DNA of 64,000 nucleotides, from positions 1 to 64,000 of the forward strand of contig CAZAFH010000024.1 in the NCBI GenBank assembly GCA_964484265.1. The letters run 5' to 3'. The stretch comes from SIAQ01 sp964484265 (lineage in GTDB: Bacteria > Planctomycetota > Planctomycetia > Gemmatales > Gemmataceae). A program made the position numbers and the translations under genes. Below the pieces are notes generated by a model. It was given only the letters and a program-made list of their open reading frames with translations, was not told the origin of the DNA and did not search any database. Numbering within the stretch: position 1 is the stretch's first letter; every line of letters starts with the position of its first letter. Of this stretch, positions 33,503-42,138 are shown one piece after another.

Positions 33503-34480
33503 ATGCGCTGCGACACGTTATCTGCCGCCGATCCCGCTGCCATCGCGCGAGCGGCTACGCTTCTTCGCGCCGGTCAGCTGGTCGCGTTCCCGACGGAGAC
33601 GGTCTACGGCCTCGCAGCGAACGCGCTCGAGGCCGCCGCCGTTGCTCGCATCTTCGCAGCCAAGGGTCGGCCGGCGACCAATCCTGTGATCGTGCATGTC
33701 GCCGATCTCGCTAGCGCCAAGAGTCTTGTTTCCGCCTGGCCGCCGCTGGCGACACGGCTCGCGGGTCGTTTCTGGCCCGGACCGTTGACTCTCGTCCTGC
33801 CGAAAGCCTCTATCGTTCCTGACATCGTCACCGCCGGAGGACAGACGGTCGCGCTGCGCATCCCGTCCCACCCGGCGGCGCTGGCGCTGCTGCGAGCATG
33901 CGGCTTACCTTTGGCGGCGCCGAGCGCGAATCGTTCGACGGAGCTTTCACCGACGCTTGCCGAGCATGTGCAACAGAGCCTCGCGGATCGTATCGCCCTC
34001 ATTCTCGACGGCGGACCGACGAGCGGCGGCCTCGAATCGACGGTGCTCGACGTCACCACCGATCCGCCGACGCTGCTTCGCCCCGGCCTGGTGACGATTG
34101 CCGAGATCGAGGCGGTCATCGGCCGGATCGCGCGTACCGGTTCGAGCAACAGCGAGAGTCCCGCTCGCTCTCCGGGGCAGATGGAGCGCCACTATTCGCC
34201 GCGCACGCCGTTGACAGTCGCCAGCGCCAGCCGCGACGTGGTGCTGGCGGAACGTGCGGCGGGAAATCGTGTCGGCTGGCTGACGCACGAGGATACGGGC
34301 GAAGTTCCGGGTGTTTCGCGTGTCCTTTTGCCTGCCGATCCGGTAAGCTACTCGGCAAGGCTCTACGCCGCCCTGCATTCGCTCGACGATCTTGGCCTGG
34401 AGCGCATCATCGTCGAAGCCACGCCCGATGACGACGCGTGGCTGGCGGTGCGCGATCGATTGCAGCGTGCGGCAGAGTAA
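33503..34480 (+). CDS. Threonylcarbamoyl-AMP synthase, Sua5 type
   Basis: This 325-residue protein has the YrdC/TsaC domain (about 1-205): FPTETVYGLAANA, KGRPATNPVIVHV, FWPGPLTLVL, and LPLAAPSANRS, with ATP, threonine and bicarbonate ligands in these motifs. A linker and a Sua5 C-terminal domain follow (about 235-325). It makes threonylcarbamoyl-AMP, the first step of t6A37 tRNA modification, and is near essential in most bacteria. The other partners (TsaB, TsaD, TsaE) are not in the window. The start is ATG 33503. A longer reading would run through the palindromic repeat at 33438. Confidence 0.92.
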   Translation: MRCDTLSAADPAAIARAATLLRAGQLVAFPTETVYGLAANALEAAAVARIFAAKGRPATNPVIVHVADLASAKSLVSAWPPLATRLAGRFWPGPLTLVLPKASIVPDIVTAGGQTVALRIPSHPAALALLRACGLPLAAPSANRSTELSPTLAEHVQQSLADRIALILDGGPTSGGLESTVLDVTTDPPTLLRPGLVTIAEIEAVIGRIARTGSSNSESPARSPGQMERHYSPRTPLTVASASRDVVLAERAAGNRVGWLTHEDTGEVPGVSRVLLPADPVSYSARLYAALHSLDDLGLERIIVEATPDDDAWLAVRDRLQRAAE

Positions 34481-34501
34481 AGCCACCACGAGTAATACAC
34501 C

Positions 34502-36004
34502 ATGGGCGAGTCCAATCCGGCAGAACACATCAAACTCCCACGTGTGCTCGGCCCGTGGATGGCCACCGCGATCGTCATCGGCACGGTCATCGGCTCAGGC
34601 GTTTTCAAAAAGCCCCACGCCGTGGCCAAGGACATGGCGACTCTTTCCGACGACGGCTCGGTAATTCTGGCTCAATCCGAGTTCGGCCTCATCATCATCG
34701 CCTGGATCCTCGTCGGAGTGTTGTCCTTCCTTGGGTCGTTGATCCTCGCGGAAATCGCGATCATTCACCCTCGCGCCGGCGGGAATTACGTGTTTCTTCG
34801 CGAAGGCTATGGCCGATGGGCGGGCTTCCTCTGGGGCTGGGTCGAATTCTGGATCATCCGCTCCGGCTCGATTGCAGCGCTGGCGAGCATTTTTACCGAG
34901 GCCTTTCATGGCATCTTGCGTTTTGCGCTTAACCATCCCGAAGCGGATCATCCTGTATTGGGATTTTGGGCGCTGCAAGGCGTGACCGTCACCGTCATCG
35001 CCGTCCTGGCATTTGTGAACGCCCGAGGCACGGCGATCGGCGGCGGGTTGCAGGTCGTCGTCACCACGGTCAAAGTCGTCTCGCTGCTCAGCATCGCGCT
35101 CTTGCCTTTTATCTTCATCGCGTTTTCCAGCGATCCCACGGCCGTCTCCACCGAGCGTCTCGCACCGATTTGGCCCACGAGTTTTTCTGGCATCGATTGG
35201 AGCAAGTTCGGCAGCGCCATGGTCGGCATTCTCTGGGCCTACCACGGCTGGATGAATCTCGCGCCGGTGGCGGAGGAAGTGGACAAGCCGAATCGTAACC
35301 TGCCGTTGGCGTTTTTGATGGGGACGCTTGCGATCATCGTGCTTTACGTGTCTGTCAATGTCGCGTATCACCTTGTCGTATCGCGCACGGAGATGGTGAT
35401 GGAAGGCGGGACCACTCCCGTCGCGACCATTTTCGGCCAACGGCTACTTGGCCGGGTCGGGCTGCTGCTGGCCTCGGTCGCGCTGATGATCTCGGTTTTC
35501 GGCTCACTGAACGGCAACCTGCTCGTAGGGCCGCGTCTCCTGTTCGCCATGGGCGAGGACGGCCTGGCGCCGCGCCGCTTATATCACCTGCATCCCAAAT
35601 GGGGTACGCCAGTGAACGCGATCGTCGTCCTTTCGGGCTGGTGCATCTTGCTTGTTACCGGCGCCGGGGCGTTCATCTACTTTGGCGTGATGCGCAAAGA
35701 CAAAGCTCTATTCGACGTACTGACCGATTACGCCATATTCGGCGCCGTGGCGTTTGAAACACTCGCCGTCGCATCCATCTTCATGGTGCGCCGACAGTAT
35801 CCGGTCGGCACGGTCGATCTGCCTTATCGCTGCTGGGGCTATCCGTACATTCCGATCCTTTACGTATTGGCGATGGCTGCCGTGCTTGGCAATATGTTCT
35901 ACACGCACACACTGGAAGCACTGATCGCCGTCGGCTTCATGGGCGTCGGCGCGGTGGTGTACTTCGTGGTGTTCGCCGGTAAATCGCCGACGCCGACCGC
36001 GTGA
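34502..36004 (+). CDS. Amino-acid permease (APC superfamily)
   Basis: This 500-residue membrane protein has about 12 hydrophobic segments. TM1 carries IGTVIGSGVF, the helix break that binds the substrate amino group in APC transporters. GGNYVFLREGYGRWAGFLWGWVEFWIIRSGSIAALAS covers TM2-3. GILWAYHGWMNLAPVAEEVDKPNRNLPLAFLMGT is the conserved TM6-7 region. It should import amino acids with protons or act as an exchanger. It is 21 bases downstream of the Sua5 gene; cotranscription is likely but a shared role is not obvious. Confidence 0.88.
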   Translation: MGESNPAEHIKLPRVLGPWMATAIVIGTVIGSGVFKKPHAVAKDMATLSDDGSVILAQSEFGLIIIAWILVGVLSFLGSLILAEIAIIHPRAGGNYVFLREGYGRWAGFLWGWVEFWIIRSGSIAALASIFTEAFHGILRFALNHPEADHPVLGFWALQGVTVTVIAVLAFVNARGTAIGGGLQVVVTTVKVVSLLSIALLPFIFIAFSSDPTAVSTERLAPIWPTSFSGIDWSKFGSAMVGILWAYHGWMNLAPVAEEVDKPNRNLPLAFLMGTLAIIVLYVSVNVAYHLVVSRTEMVMEGGTTPVATIFGQRLLGRVGLLLASVALMISVFGSLNGNLLVGPRLLFAMGEDGLAPRRLYHLHPKWGTPVNAIVVLSGWCILLVTGAGAFIYFGVMRKDKALFDVLTDYAIFGAVAFETLAVASIFMVRRQYPVGTVDLPYRCWGYPYIPILYVLAMAAVLGNMFYTHTLEALIAVGFMGVGAVVYFVVFAGKSPTPTA

Positions 36005-36013
36005 TTTGCCCCG

Positions 36014-36040
36014 CGCTCGCCAGAGGCGAGCGGCTAAACG
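36014..36040. repeat. Palindrome CGCTCGCC-AGA-GGCGAGCG plus CTAAACG tail
   Basis: A perfect 8-bp stem is followed by GCTAAACG. The same GAGCGG/GCTAAAC combination recurs at 58921-58946 and in altered form at 44131-44182, so this is a dispersed family. Here it sits in the leader of the aldose 1-epimerase gene. Confidence 0.65.
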
Positions 36041-36066
36041 TGTTTCAACCCTCTCCGGAGCTTCTC

Positions 36067-37173
36067 ATGTTCTCACAATGGGCTACTGCTGTGATCATTG
36101 CTTCCTCTTGCGTCGGTGCCGCGTCGGCACAGATCAAAGGCCCCGTTCCCTTCGGCAAAACCGCCGACGGGACACCTGTCGAAACCTACACGCTCACCAA
36201 CAAGAACGGCGTCAGCGTCAAGGTCATGACGCTCGGGGCCACGATCAACGAGATTCACGTTCCCGACAAGAAAGGCAAGCTCGCCAATGTCGTCTTCGGG
36301 TTCGACAATGTTGCCGACTATCAATCCGACAAGAATCAATACTTCGGCTGCACCGCCGGACGTGTCGCCAATCGCATCGCCAAGGGCATGTTCACGCTCG
36401 ACGGCAAGCAGTACAAACTCGCCGTCAACAATGGCCCGAACCATCTCCACGGTGGCGTGAAGCGGAGCCTCGACAAAGTCGTGTGGAAGGCGGCGATCGT
36501 CAACAAGAACGTGCTGCAGCTCACCTACACCAGCCCCGATGGCGAAGAGGGCTATCCGGGTACATTGAAAATCGAAACACGCTACTCGCTATCGGACGGC
36601 GGCGCGTTGCAAATTTCCTGGACCGCGACCACTGACAAAGCCACGCCTGTCAACCTCACGAACCACTCCTACTTCAATCTCGCCGGCGCCGGAGCGCCGA
36701 CGGTGCTCGACCACGAACTGACGGTTGCCGCCAAGGAATATGTGCCTGTCGATGAGACGTTGATTCCGACGGGCAAGCTGGCGCCGGTGCAGGGCACGGT
36801 CTTTGATTTCACCGAGGCGAAACGCATCGGGGAACGGATCGAGAAGCTTTACGACACCAGTGCCAAGGGCTACGATCATTGCTACGCCCTGACCAAGCGC
36901 GGCGCCTTCCCGATTTTCGCCGTCACCCTGCGCGAGCCGAAATCGGGCCGAACGCTAACCGTTTCAACGACGCAACCTGGCGTGCAGGTCTATTCGGGAA
37001 ACTTTCTATTCGGGCAAAAGGGCAACGGCGGCGAATACAAACTCCGCAGCGGCCTGTGCCTGGAAACATCGCACTTTCCCGATGCCGTCAATCAACCCGC
37101 GTTTGCGTCGATCATCCTTCGGCCCGGCCAGATCTACGCCCACACGTGCATCTACGCATTCTCGGCGGAGTAG
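36067..37173 (+). CDS. Secreted aldose 1-epimerase (mutarotase)
   Basis: This 368-residue protein has a signal peptide, MFSQWATAVIIASSCVGAASA, so it works outside the cytoplasm. The domain includes TLGATINEIHVPDKKGK, YFGCTAGRVANRIAKG, GPNHLHGG (catalytic-site His), TNHSYFNLAG (second His) and LCLETSHFPDAVNQP, which holds the general-base Glu. It interconverts alpha and beta anomers of aldoses such as glucose or galactose. The ATG at 36067 was chosen because it opens the signal peptide. Export of mutarotase is common in planctomycetes that degrade polysaccharides. Confidence 0.9.
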   Translation: MFSQWATAVIIASSCVGAASAQIKGPVPFGKTADGTPVETYTLTNKNGVSVKVMTLGATINEIHVPDKKGKLANVVFGFDNVADYQSDKNQYFGCTAGRVANRIAKGMFTLDGKQYKLAVNNGPNHLHGGVKRSLDKVVWKAAIVNKNVLQLTYTSPDGEEGYPGTLKIETRYSLSDGGALQISWTATTDKATPVNLTNHSYFNLAGAGAPTVLDHELTVAAKEYVPVDETLIPTGKLAPVQGTVFDFTEAKRIGERIEKLYDTSAKGYDHCYALTKRGAFPIFAVTLREPKSGRTLTVSTTQPGVQVYSGNFLFGQKGNGGEYKLRSGLCLETSHFPDAVNQPAFASIILRPGQIYAHTCIYAFSAE

Positions 37174-37195
37174 TTTCGGCGAATCGTGAGGTTTC

Positions 37196-37277
37196 GGCGA
37201 GCCGGGAGCGTAAGCGACTGGAGAAATGTGCGGTTCCTTTAAGTTCCTCCAGTCGCTCACGCTCTTGCTGGCTCGCC
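37196..37277. repeat. Imperfect long inverted repeat after the aldose epimerase
   Basis: GGCGAGCC...GCGACTGGAG (37196-37223) pairs with CTCCAGTCGC...GGCTCGCC (37247-37277) across about 23 bases, with a small internal indel. It can fold into a strong hairpin in the 3' region of the epimerase mRNA and may act as a terminator or mRNA stabiliser, but there is no T-run. Confidence 0.7.
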
Positions 37278-37370
37278 ATCACCGGGTAGGAAGTTCGAAC
37301 AAACCTAATAAGATACACGATTGCTCTCGTTTGGCAGAGCAACATTCACAGTCTCTCTGGCGATACCATC

Positions 37371-38837
37371 ATGGCTACCGAAGGCGAAACCGTACCCGCA
37401 CCGCAAACTCCACCCGAAACGAAGGCAGCCCCCGCAGCCTCCACGCCGGCGCCGCCGAGCACGCAAGGCTCGCGTCCGCAGGACAAGCGTCGGCCGCCGC
37501 GCGACGGTGGCGGCGGGCCGCGGCGAGGCCGGGATCGCGAGCGCGGGCCGGTGCGCCAGCTCGACAGCGATCTTGACTTCAAGAACAAGTTCGAGCCGAA
37601 CATCCATGACCTCGATGCCGAGATCGCGGGCGAACTCGAAGCCGCCATGCAGGGCATGGACCAAAAGAGCCTGCTCGGCGCGGACACTTCAAAGCAGGTT
37701 CGCAAGCAGGCCGACGTTCAGCCGGATGGCGGACGCAAAAAGGGCAAGGTGATTTCCGTTCGCGGCGCCGATGTTTTCGTCGAGATTCCCGGCGGCCGCG
37801 GGCAGGGATTGCTCATGATGGAGCAGTTCCCCGAAGGCGCGCCGAAGGTCGGCGACGAAGTCGATGTCAGCATCGAAGGCTACGATCCAACCGATGGCTT
37901 GCTCATCCTCACTCGCAAAGGCGCCGTCGTGCATGCCGATTGGTCGAGCGTGGCCGAGGGCATGATCGTCGAAGCGCGTGTTCTGGAGACGAACAAAGGC
38001 GGACTTTCAGTCGATGTCAACGGCATCAAAGGATTCATGCCGATTAGCCAGATCGACCGTTTCCGCGTCGAGAACGCCGAGCAGTTTGTCAACCAGCGGC
38101 TGCGCTGCATGGTGACAGACGTCGATCCGGCGGAACGCAATCTCGTCGTCAGCCGGCGCGCGTTGCAAGAAAAGGAACGAGCCGAGCTTCAGGCCAAGCT
38201 CTGGGAGGAATTGCAAGAAGGACAGGTCCGTCAGGGCATCATTGGCAATGTGCGCGACTTCGGCGCGTTCGTCGATATCGGCGGCGTCGACGGCCTTCTG
38301 CACGTGAGCGAAATCAGCTGGAAACGCATCGCCGACGCCACCACGGTCTTGACCGCGGGCCAATCGGTGAAAGTCGTCATTCTCAAGATCGACCGCGAAG
38401 CGAAGAAGCTCAGCCTCGGCCTGAAACAACTCGAGGCCAGCCCGTGGGATAACATTCAAGACAAGTACCACATTGGCCAACTCGTCAAGGGTACCGTGTC
38501 GCGCACGATGGATTTCGGCGCTTTCGTCGAACTCGAACCAGGTCTTGAGGGGTTAATCCACATCTCCGAGCTAGCGCGAGGCAAAATTTGGCGAGTGACC
38601 GATGTCGTGAAGGCGGGGCAAGAGGTCGAGACCAAGGTGCTTAGCATCGACCCGGAGCAGAAACGCATCTCGCTCTCGCTGCGCGGGGCGCTGCCCGTCG
38701 AAGTTGTGAAAACGGACGAAGACGAGGAAGAGGACAACACGCCCGTCGAACCGGCGCCGCCGCGAAAACGAAACTACGCGCTCAAGGGAGGCGTCGGCAG
38801 CAACACGTTCATCCCCGAACCGGGCGAGGAAAAATAA
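37371..38837 (+). CDS. Multi-S1-domain RNA-binding protein (ribosomal protein S1-like)
   Basis: This 488-residue protein has a disordered N-terminal part rich in Ala, Pro, Arg and Gly (about 1-60). Four S1/OB-fold repeats follow: GKVISVRGADVFVEIPGG (about 122), EARVLETNKGGLSVDVNGIKGFMP (about 205), QGIIGNVRDFGAFVDIGGVDGLLHVSEI (about 290), and KGTVSRTMDFGAFVELEPGLEGLIHISEL (about 375). The last two have the full S1 signature. The C terminus is acidic, then basic. It probably binds mRNA on the ribosome or in decay complexes. Canonical S1 has six repeats, so this is a shorter S1-like form. Start ATG 37371, with a weak ribosome site. Confidence 0.87.
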   Translation: MATEGETVPAPQTPPETKAAPAASTPAPPSTQGSRPQDKRRPPRDGGGGPRRGRDRERGPVRQLDSDLDFKNKFEPNIHDLDAEIAGELEAAMQGMDQKSLLGADTSKQVRKQADVQPDGGRKKGKVISVRGADVFVEIPGGRGQGLLMMEQFPEGAPKVGDEVDVSIEGYDPTDGLLILTRKGAVVHADWSSVAEGMIVEARVLETNKGGLSVDVNGIKGFMPISQIDRFRVENAEQFVNQRLRCMVTDVDPAERNLVVSRRALQEKERAELQAKLWEELQEGQVRQGIIGNVRDFGAFVDIGGVDGLLHVSEISWKRIADATTVLTAGQSVKVVILKIDREAKKLSLGLKQLEASPWDNIQDKYHIGQLVKGTVSRTMDFGAFVELEPGLEGLIHISELARGKIWRVTDVVKAGQEVETKVLSIDPEQKRISLSLRGALPVEVVKTDEDEEEDNTPVEPAPPRKRNYALKGGVGSNTFIPEPGEEK

Positions 38838-38851
38838 GCTAAGCGCACGGC

Positions 38852-39907
38852 TCAGTTCTTCGCTTTGACGTTTATCTCGGCTCGAACGCGCTGGCCGATG
38901 AATTTCTGCTCGCCGCCCTTGCTAGTTACCTCGATAATGGTCTCGAGCGTTCGCACGTCGTTGTAGCGGAACGGCTCGATGATTGGGCTGCGCGTGGTGG
39001 CATACCATCGTGAGATGGTTTTGACTTTCCCGTCCCATTTGGGGCCGTTGTAGGTGTCGTCGCGAATCTCGACGGTCTGCCCGACGTGGATAAATCGGCC
39101 CCATTCCTGCAGCACCTCGGCCCGCACGATGATCGGCGCCTCCGGGAGAAATTCGATCGAGGGCCCGCGCGGGACCGGTCCGAGAACCTCTCCCTTTCTA
39201 ACATGTACACGCAGAACATAACCGTCCGACGGCGCGAGGATCTGGCATTGCTTGGCCATCGCCTCGGCCTGTTTTTTGCGAATTTTCTTGGCCGTCAGAT
39301 CCGCCTTGGCCTGCTCGATCTTGAGATCCGCATTTTGGAGATTGATTTGCTGTAATTTTGCTTCTTCAGCCTTTTTCTTTTCCGCGAGTTGCGCCAGCCC
39401 GGCCCGATAATGCTCGAAGTAAGTTTTGTAAAGCGCATTCGTTTTTTCGAGCGAGCTGAGTTTCGCATCGCGATCGCGTTCGGTTTTCTTGACTTCTTCG
39501 TCGATCGCCTTGATGTTCGCCTGCTGCTGGTCTGCTTGCAACTTGTAGAGCCGGGGCAGCTGCCCCGCCTCGGCAACGAGTTGTTCGGATGCATCGATGT
39601 CAGCCGCCGCCTCCGCGATTTTGAGTTTGAAAAGCTCATCGTCAATGGCGAGGAGCGGATCGCCTGCTTTGACTTTGGTGTTTTCGCTGGCGACGAACAT
39701 GACCTCGCCGACCTGTTTCGGAAAGAGCTGCGCCACTCCGGCCTCGACGTCAAAGTTGCCCCAGCAGATGACCTCGGTCGGCACCGCATCCGCGACGGGG
39801 GCTTGAGATTTGTTGCTCCCCATCGACGGCTGTTCCGTCGCCCATTTCACGCCGATGATCGAACCGATGAGCAGGAATGCTCCGAGCAACCAGAAAGCGC
39901 CTTTCAT
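38852..39907 (-). CDS. HlyD-type periplasmic adaptor (membrane fusion protein)
   Basis: This 351-residue protein has one N-terminal membrane helix (MKGAFWLLGAFLLIGSIIGVKW). The biotinyl-lipoyl half motif is FPKQVGEVMFVASENTKVKAGDPLLAIDD (about 62-90). A long coiled coil rich in Lys, Glu, Ala and Gln (about 100-220) comes next, then the second lipoyl half, APSDGYVLRVHVRKGEVLGP, and a beta-barrel domain. It links an inner-membrane transporter to the outer membrane. It is the most downstream of three same-strand genes, after the ABC ATPase (39989) and permease (40949), forming an exporter of the MacA/MacB kind. No outer-membrane channel gene is nearby. Confidence 0.85.
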   Translation of the reverse strand: MKGAFWLLGAFLLIGSIIGVKWATEQPSMGSNKSQAPVADAVPTEVICWGNFDVEAGVAQLFPKQVGEVMFVASENTKVKAGDPLLAIDDELFKLKIAEAAADIDASEQLVAEAGQLPRLYKLQADQQQANIKAIDEEVKKTERDRDAKLSSLEKTNALYKTYFEHYRAGLAQLAEKKKAEEAKLQQINLQNADLKIEQAKADLTAKKIRKKQAEAMAKQCQILAPSDGYVLRVHVRKGEVLGPVPRGPSIEFLPEAPIIVRAEVLQEWGRFIHVGQTVEIRDDTYNGPKWDGKVKTISRWYATTRSPIIEPFRYNDVRTLETIIEVTSKGGEQKFIGQRVRAEINVKAKN

Positions 39908-39988
39908 TAACGGACTCCTTGGCGGTGATTTGTGTTAATTAGGGATTTATCCCTTCTCCCGACGGGCTGGGAGAACTTCGCCTATCCG

Positions 39989-40753
39989 TTACTGCGCGAG
40001 GTAACCAGGCGCTGGGATTCCGTGATCGCCGTAGAGTTCGAGCGGCGGTTCGGAGCCCTCGTAGAGGATGCCGTCTTCGAGATGCAAAACGCGATCGACG
40101 AACGGGATGATGCGCGAATCGTGTGCGACGACGAGGATCGTCGAGCCTTGATCGTGTGCCGCCGCCCGCAGTAATTCGATGACGTGTTGGCCGTGCTTCC
40201 AATCGAGGGCGGCGGTCGGTTCGTCGGCAAAGACGAAGTTCGGCTGTTTGACGAGTGCCCGGCCGATGGCGACACGTTGCTTTTCACCGCCGGAAAGCTG
40301 CATCGGCCTCAGATCAGCCTTCTTCGACATGCCGAGCATGGTGAGGACGTCGGTCGTGCGGGCCGATGCATCCTTGGCGGAGCAACCGGAGCCCCATTTG
40401 AGCACCATTTCGAGCTGTTCGCGTGCGGTGAGGGCGGGAAAGAGGTTGTAGCCTTGAAAGATAAAGCCGAAATGCTTGAGCCGGAAGGCTTCGCGTTCGC
40501 TTTCGGTCATCGCCCAGAGGTCTTTGTCGAGCGTCAGTACTGTCCCCGCGTCGGGGTGCAGCAAGCCAGAGAGCACTGCGAGAAGCGTCGATTTACCACT
40601 GCCGGAAGGACCCATGAGAAGTGCGATTTGGCCCGGATAAAGCTCTAGACTCACGTTTCGGAGAGCATAGGTTTTGGTCTCGCCGCTTCCAAAGCTGCGG
40701 GTCATCCCCCAGGCCTTCATGGAGGGAGTCAGCGGTAGTCCATCGGCACGCAT
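39989..40753 (-). CDS. ABC transporter ATP-binding protein (MacB/LolD type)
   Basis: This 254-residue ATPase has Walker A GPSGSGKST, Q-loop FIFQGYNLFPALTA, signature LSGGEKQRVAIGRAL and Walker B FVFADEPTAALD, followed by the switch His in VVAHDSRI. It should power the permease encoded just upstream. The start is ATG 40753 (MRADGLPLTPSMKAWGM), preceded by GGAAG at a good distance. The ATG at 40786 is in frame, but it lies just a few bases from a TATAAT box and would be almost leaderless. Confidence 0.87.
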   Translation of the reverse strand: MRADGLPLTPSMKAWGMTRSFGSGETKTYALRNVSLELYPGQIALLMGPSGSGKSTLLAVLSGLLHPDAGTVLTLDKDLWAMTESEREAFRLKHFGFIFQGYNLFPALTAREQLEMVLKWGSGCSAKDASARTTDVLTMLGMSKKADLRPMQLSGGEKQRVAIGRALVKQPNFVFADEPTAALDWKHGQHVIELLRAAAHDQGSTILVVAHDSRIIPFVDRVLHLEDGILYEGSEPPLELYGDHGIPAPGYLAQ

Positions 40754-40795
40754 GTGGGTCTTCCGCGCTGGTAGTGTTGCAATCATAGGGTGTCT

Positions 40796-40825
40796 ATTAT
40801 ATTCAAAAAGACTTTACACGTTACA
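40796..40825 (-). promoter_or_regulatory. Probable promoter of the ABC ATPase gene
   Basis: On the minus strand a perfect -10 box TATAAT lies at 40801-40796. The best -35-like hexamer is TGTAAC at 40825-40820, 18 bases away, a weak match. Transcription would start near 40789, about 36 bases before the chosen ATG at 40753. It would drive the ATPase and HlyD genes separately from the permease. Confidence 0.5.
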
Positions 40826-40948
40826 TGGATTCTACCAAACTGATGCCCTATGCGGTTGTAATATTTACACGGTATCGTCGACATTGCCGTGCAGGGCGAT
40901 TATTCAATCCGCATAATCCGTACAAACTGTCCAGTTTTAACAAACGAC

Positions 40949-42064
40949 TTAGCGCAGCAACGTCACCGGCTCGATCATGCGCAGGCTTCGCAAGGCAAAT
41001 AGGCCGGAAAGCATCGCCATCACCAGGGTCACGCTTGCGGCGAAGATCAGCAGCCAATAAGGCAGGAGCACTTTCGCGCCTACCTGGCTGCCGAGGTAGG
41101 CGATACCAAAGATCGCGGGGAACGCCACGGTGACGCCGGCAATCCCGACCCAAAACGCCTGGGATACCACCATCATCCCCATGCGCCAACGCGGAATACC
41201 CAGCGCTCGCAGCACGGCATATTCCTTTAGCGACGCCACCGTCGCCGAGTACAACGTTTGACTGGTAACGACAGCGCCGACGAGCAAACCCAACGCCGCA
41301 GCCAATCCGAGCGCGATACCTGCTTTGGTTTTCGTCAACCAGTGCATCTGGCTGTGAAAGGAAAAGTCCTGAGTTGTAAAAGGATACAGCTTGCGCGGGT
41401 GCGCTTTAAGCCTTTCCACGATCTTCGGAGCATCTTGTTTGTCTCGGCACTTGCCAAGAATGAATGTACACTGCCCCGGCGGCGGATTGAGGAACTTCCG
41501 AGCCGTATCAAGCGAACAGAACAGGTACGGCCCCGCAAGACTGCGCAGCCCCGAAACCGTGCCGACGATTCGCACGCGCTTGCCCAGAATCTCGGCCGTG
41601 TCGCCGACTTTTTGGATGCCGAGGCGTGCGAACTCGCCTTCATCGATGACGGCGGAACTAGTTTCCGAGAGCCGCATGCGCAATTCCGGAGTGAGTTGCC
41701 GAATCGCGCCGATGGAATCTTGGCCAAGCCGCGAGCCAATGATGAGAACGAGTTCCGTGCCACCGGTGGGTTTCTTCCAGTAGGCAAACCCCTCGATATA
41801 TGGCTCGGTGTGTTCGATCTCGGGCATGGCGAGGTAGGATTGCCAGGCCTCCGGGATCGGGATTCCGAGATCGACGCTGGGCACATCCGGATGTGCGACC
41901 CAAATGTCGGCCGACGATTCGTCGATCGGAATCGACGTGATCGAAAACAGACCGAGCAATAGCCCGCATTGCAGCGCGATCAGCAAACAGCTAAACGCAA
42001 CCGCCAATACCGCAGGCAGATAGCGTTGCCGTTCAAACCAAAGTGTGGAGAGTGCGTATGACAT
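40949..42064 (-). CDS. ABC transporter permease (FtsX/MacB type)
   Basis: This 371-residue protein has one N-terminal membrane helix (YLPAVLAVAFSCLLIALQCGLLLGLF), a large external domain of about 210 residues, and three C-terminal helices: GIALGLAAALGLLVGAVVTSQTLY, MMVVSQAFWVGIAGVTVAFPAIFGIAYLG and YWLLIFAASVTLVMAMLSGLFALRSL. This is the FtsX-like layout of MacB and LolC/E proteins, which move substrates mechanically rather than through a pore. LRALGIPRWRMG is the coupling segment for the ATPase. The start is ATG 42064 (MSYALSTLWFERQRY). It is the first gene of the exporter, 195 bases upstream of the ATPase. Confidence 0.85.
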   Translation of the reverse strand: MSYALSTLWFERQRYLPAVLAVAFSCLLIALQCGLLLGLFSITSIPIDESSADIWVAHPDVPSVDLGIPIPEAWQSYLAMPEIEHTEPYIEGFAYWKKPTGGTELVLIIGSRLGQDSIGAIRQLTPELRMRLSETSSAVIDEGEFARLGIQKVGDTAEILGKRVRIVGTVSGLRSLAGPYLFCSLDTARKFLNPPPGQCTFILGKCRDKQDAPKIVERLKAHPRKLYPFTTQDFSFHSQMHWLTKTKAGIALGLAAALGLLVGAVVTSQTLYSATVASLKEYAVLRALGIPRWRMGMMVVSQAFWVGIAGVTVAFPAIFGIAYLGSQVGAKVLLPYWLLIFAASVTLVMAMLSGLFALRSLRMIEPVTLLR

Positions 42065-42086
42065 AATAATGAGTCCTTTGTCATTG

Positions 42087-42138
42087 GTCATTAGTCATTG
42101 GTGGGTCGGCAAATGACTTATGACCAATGACTAATGAC
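42087..42138. repeat. 16-bp perfect inverted repeat overlapping the asnB stop
   Basis: GTCATTAGTCATTGGT (42087-42102) pairs with ACCAATGACTAATGAC (42123-42138). The right arm contains the TAG stop codon of the asparagine synthetase gene (42133-42131) and encodes its last Ser-His residues. The AT-rich repeat contrasts with its surroundings. Confidence 0.8.
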
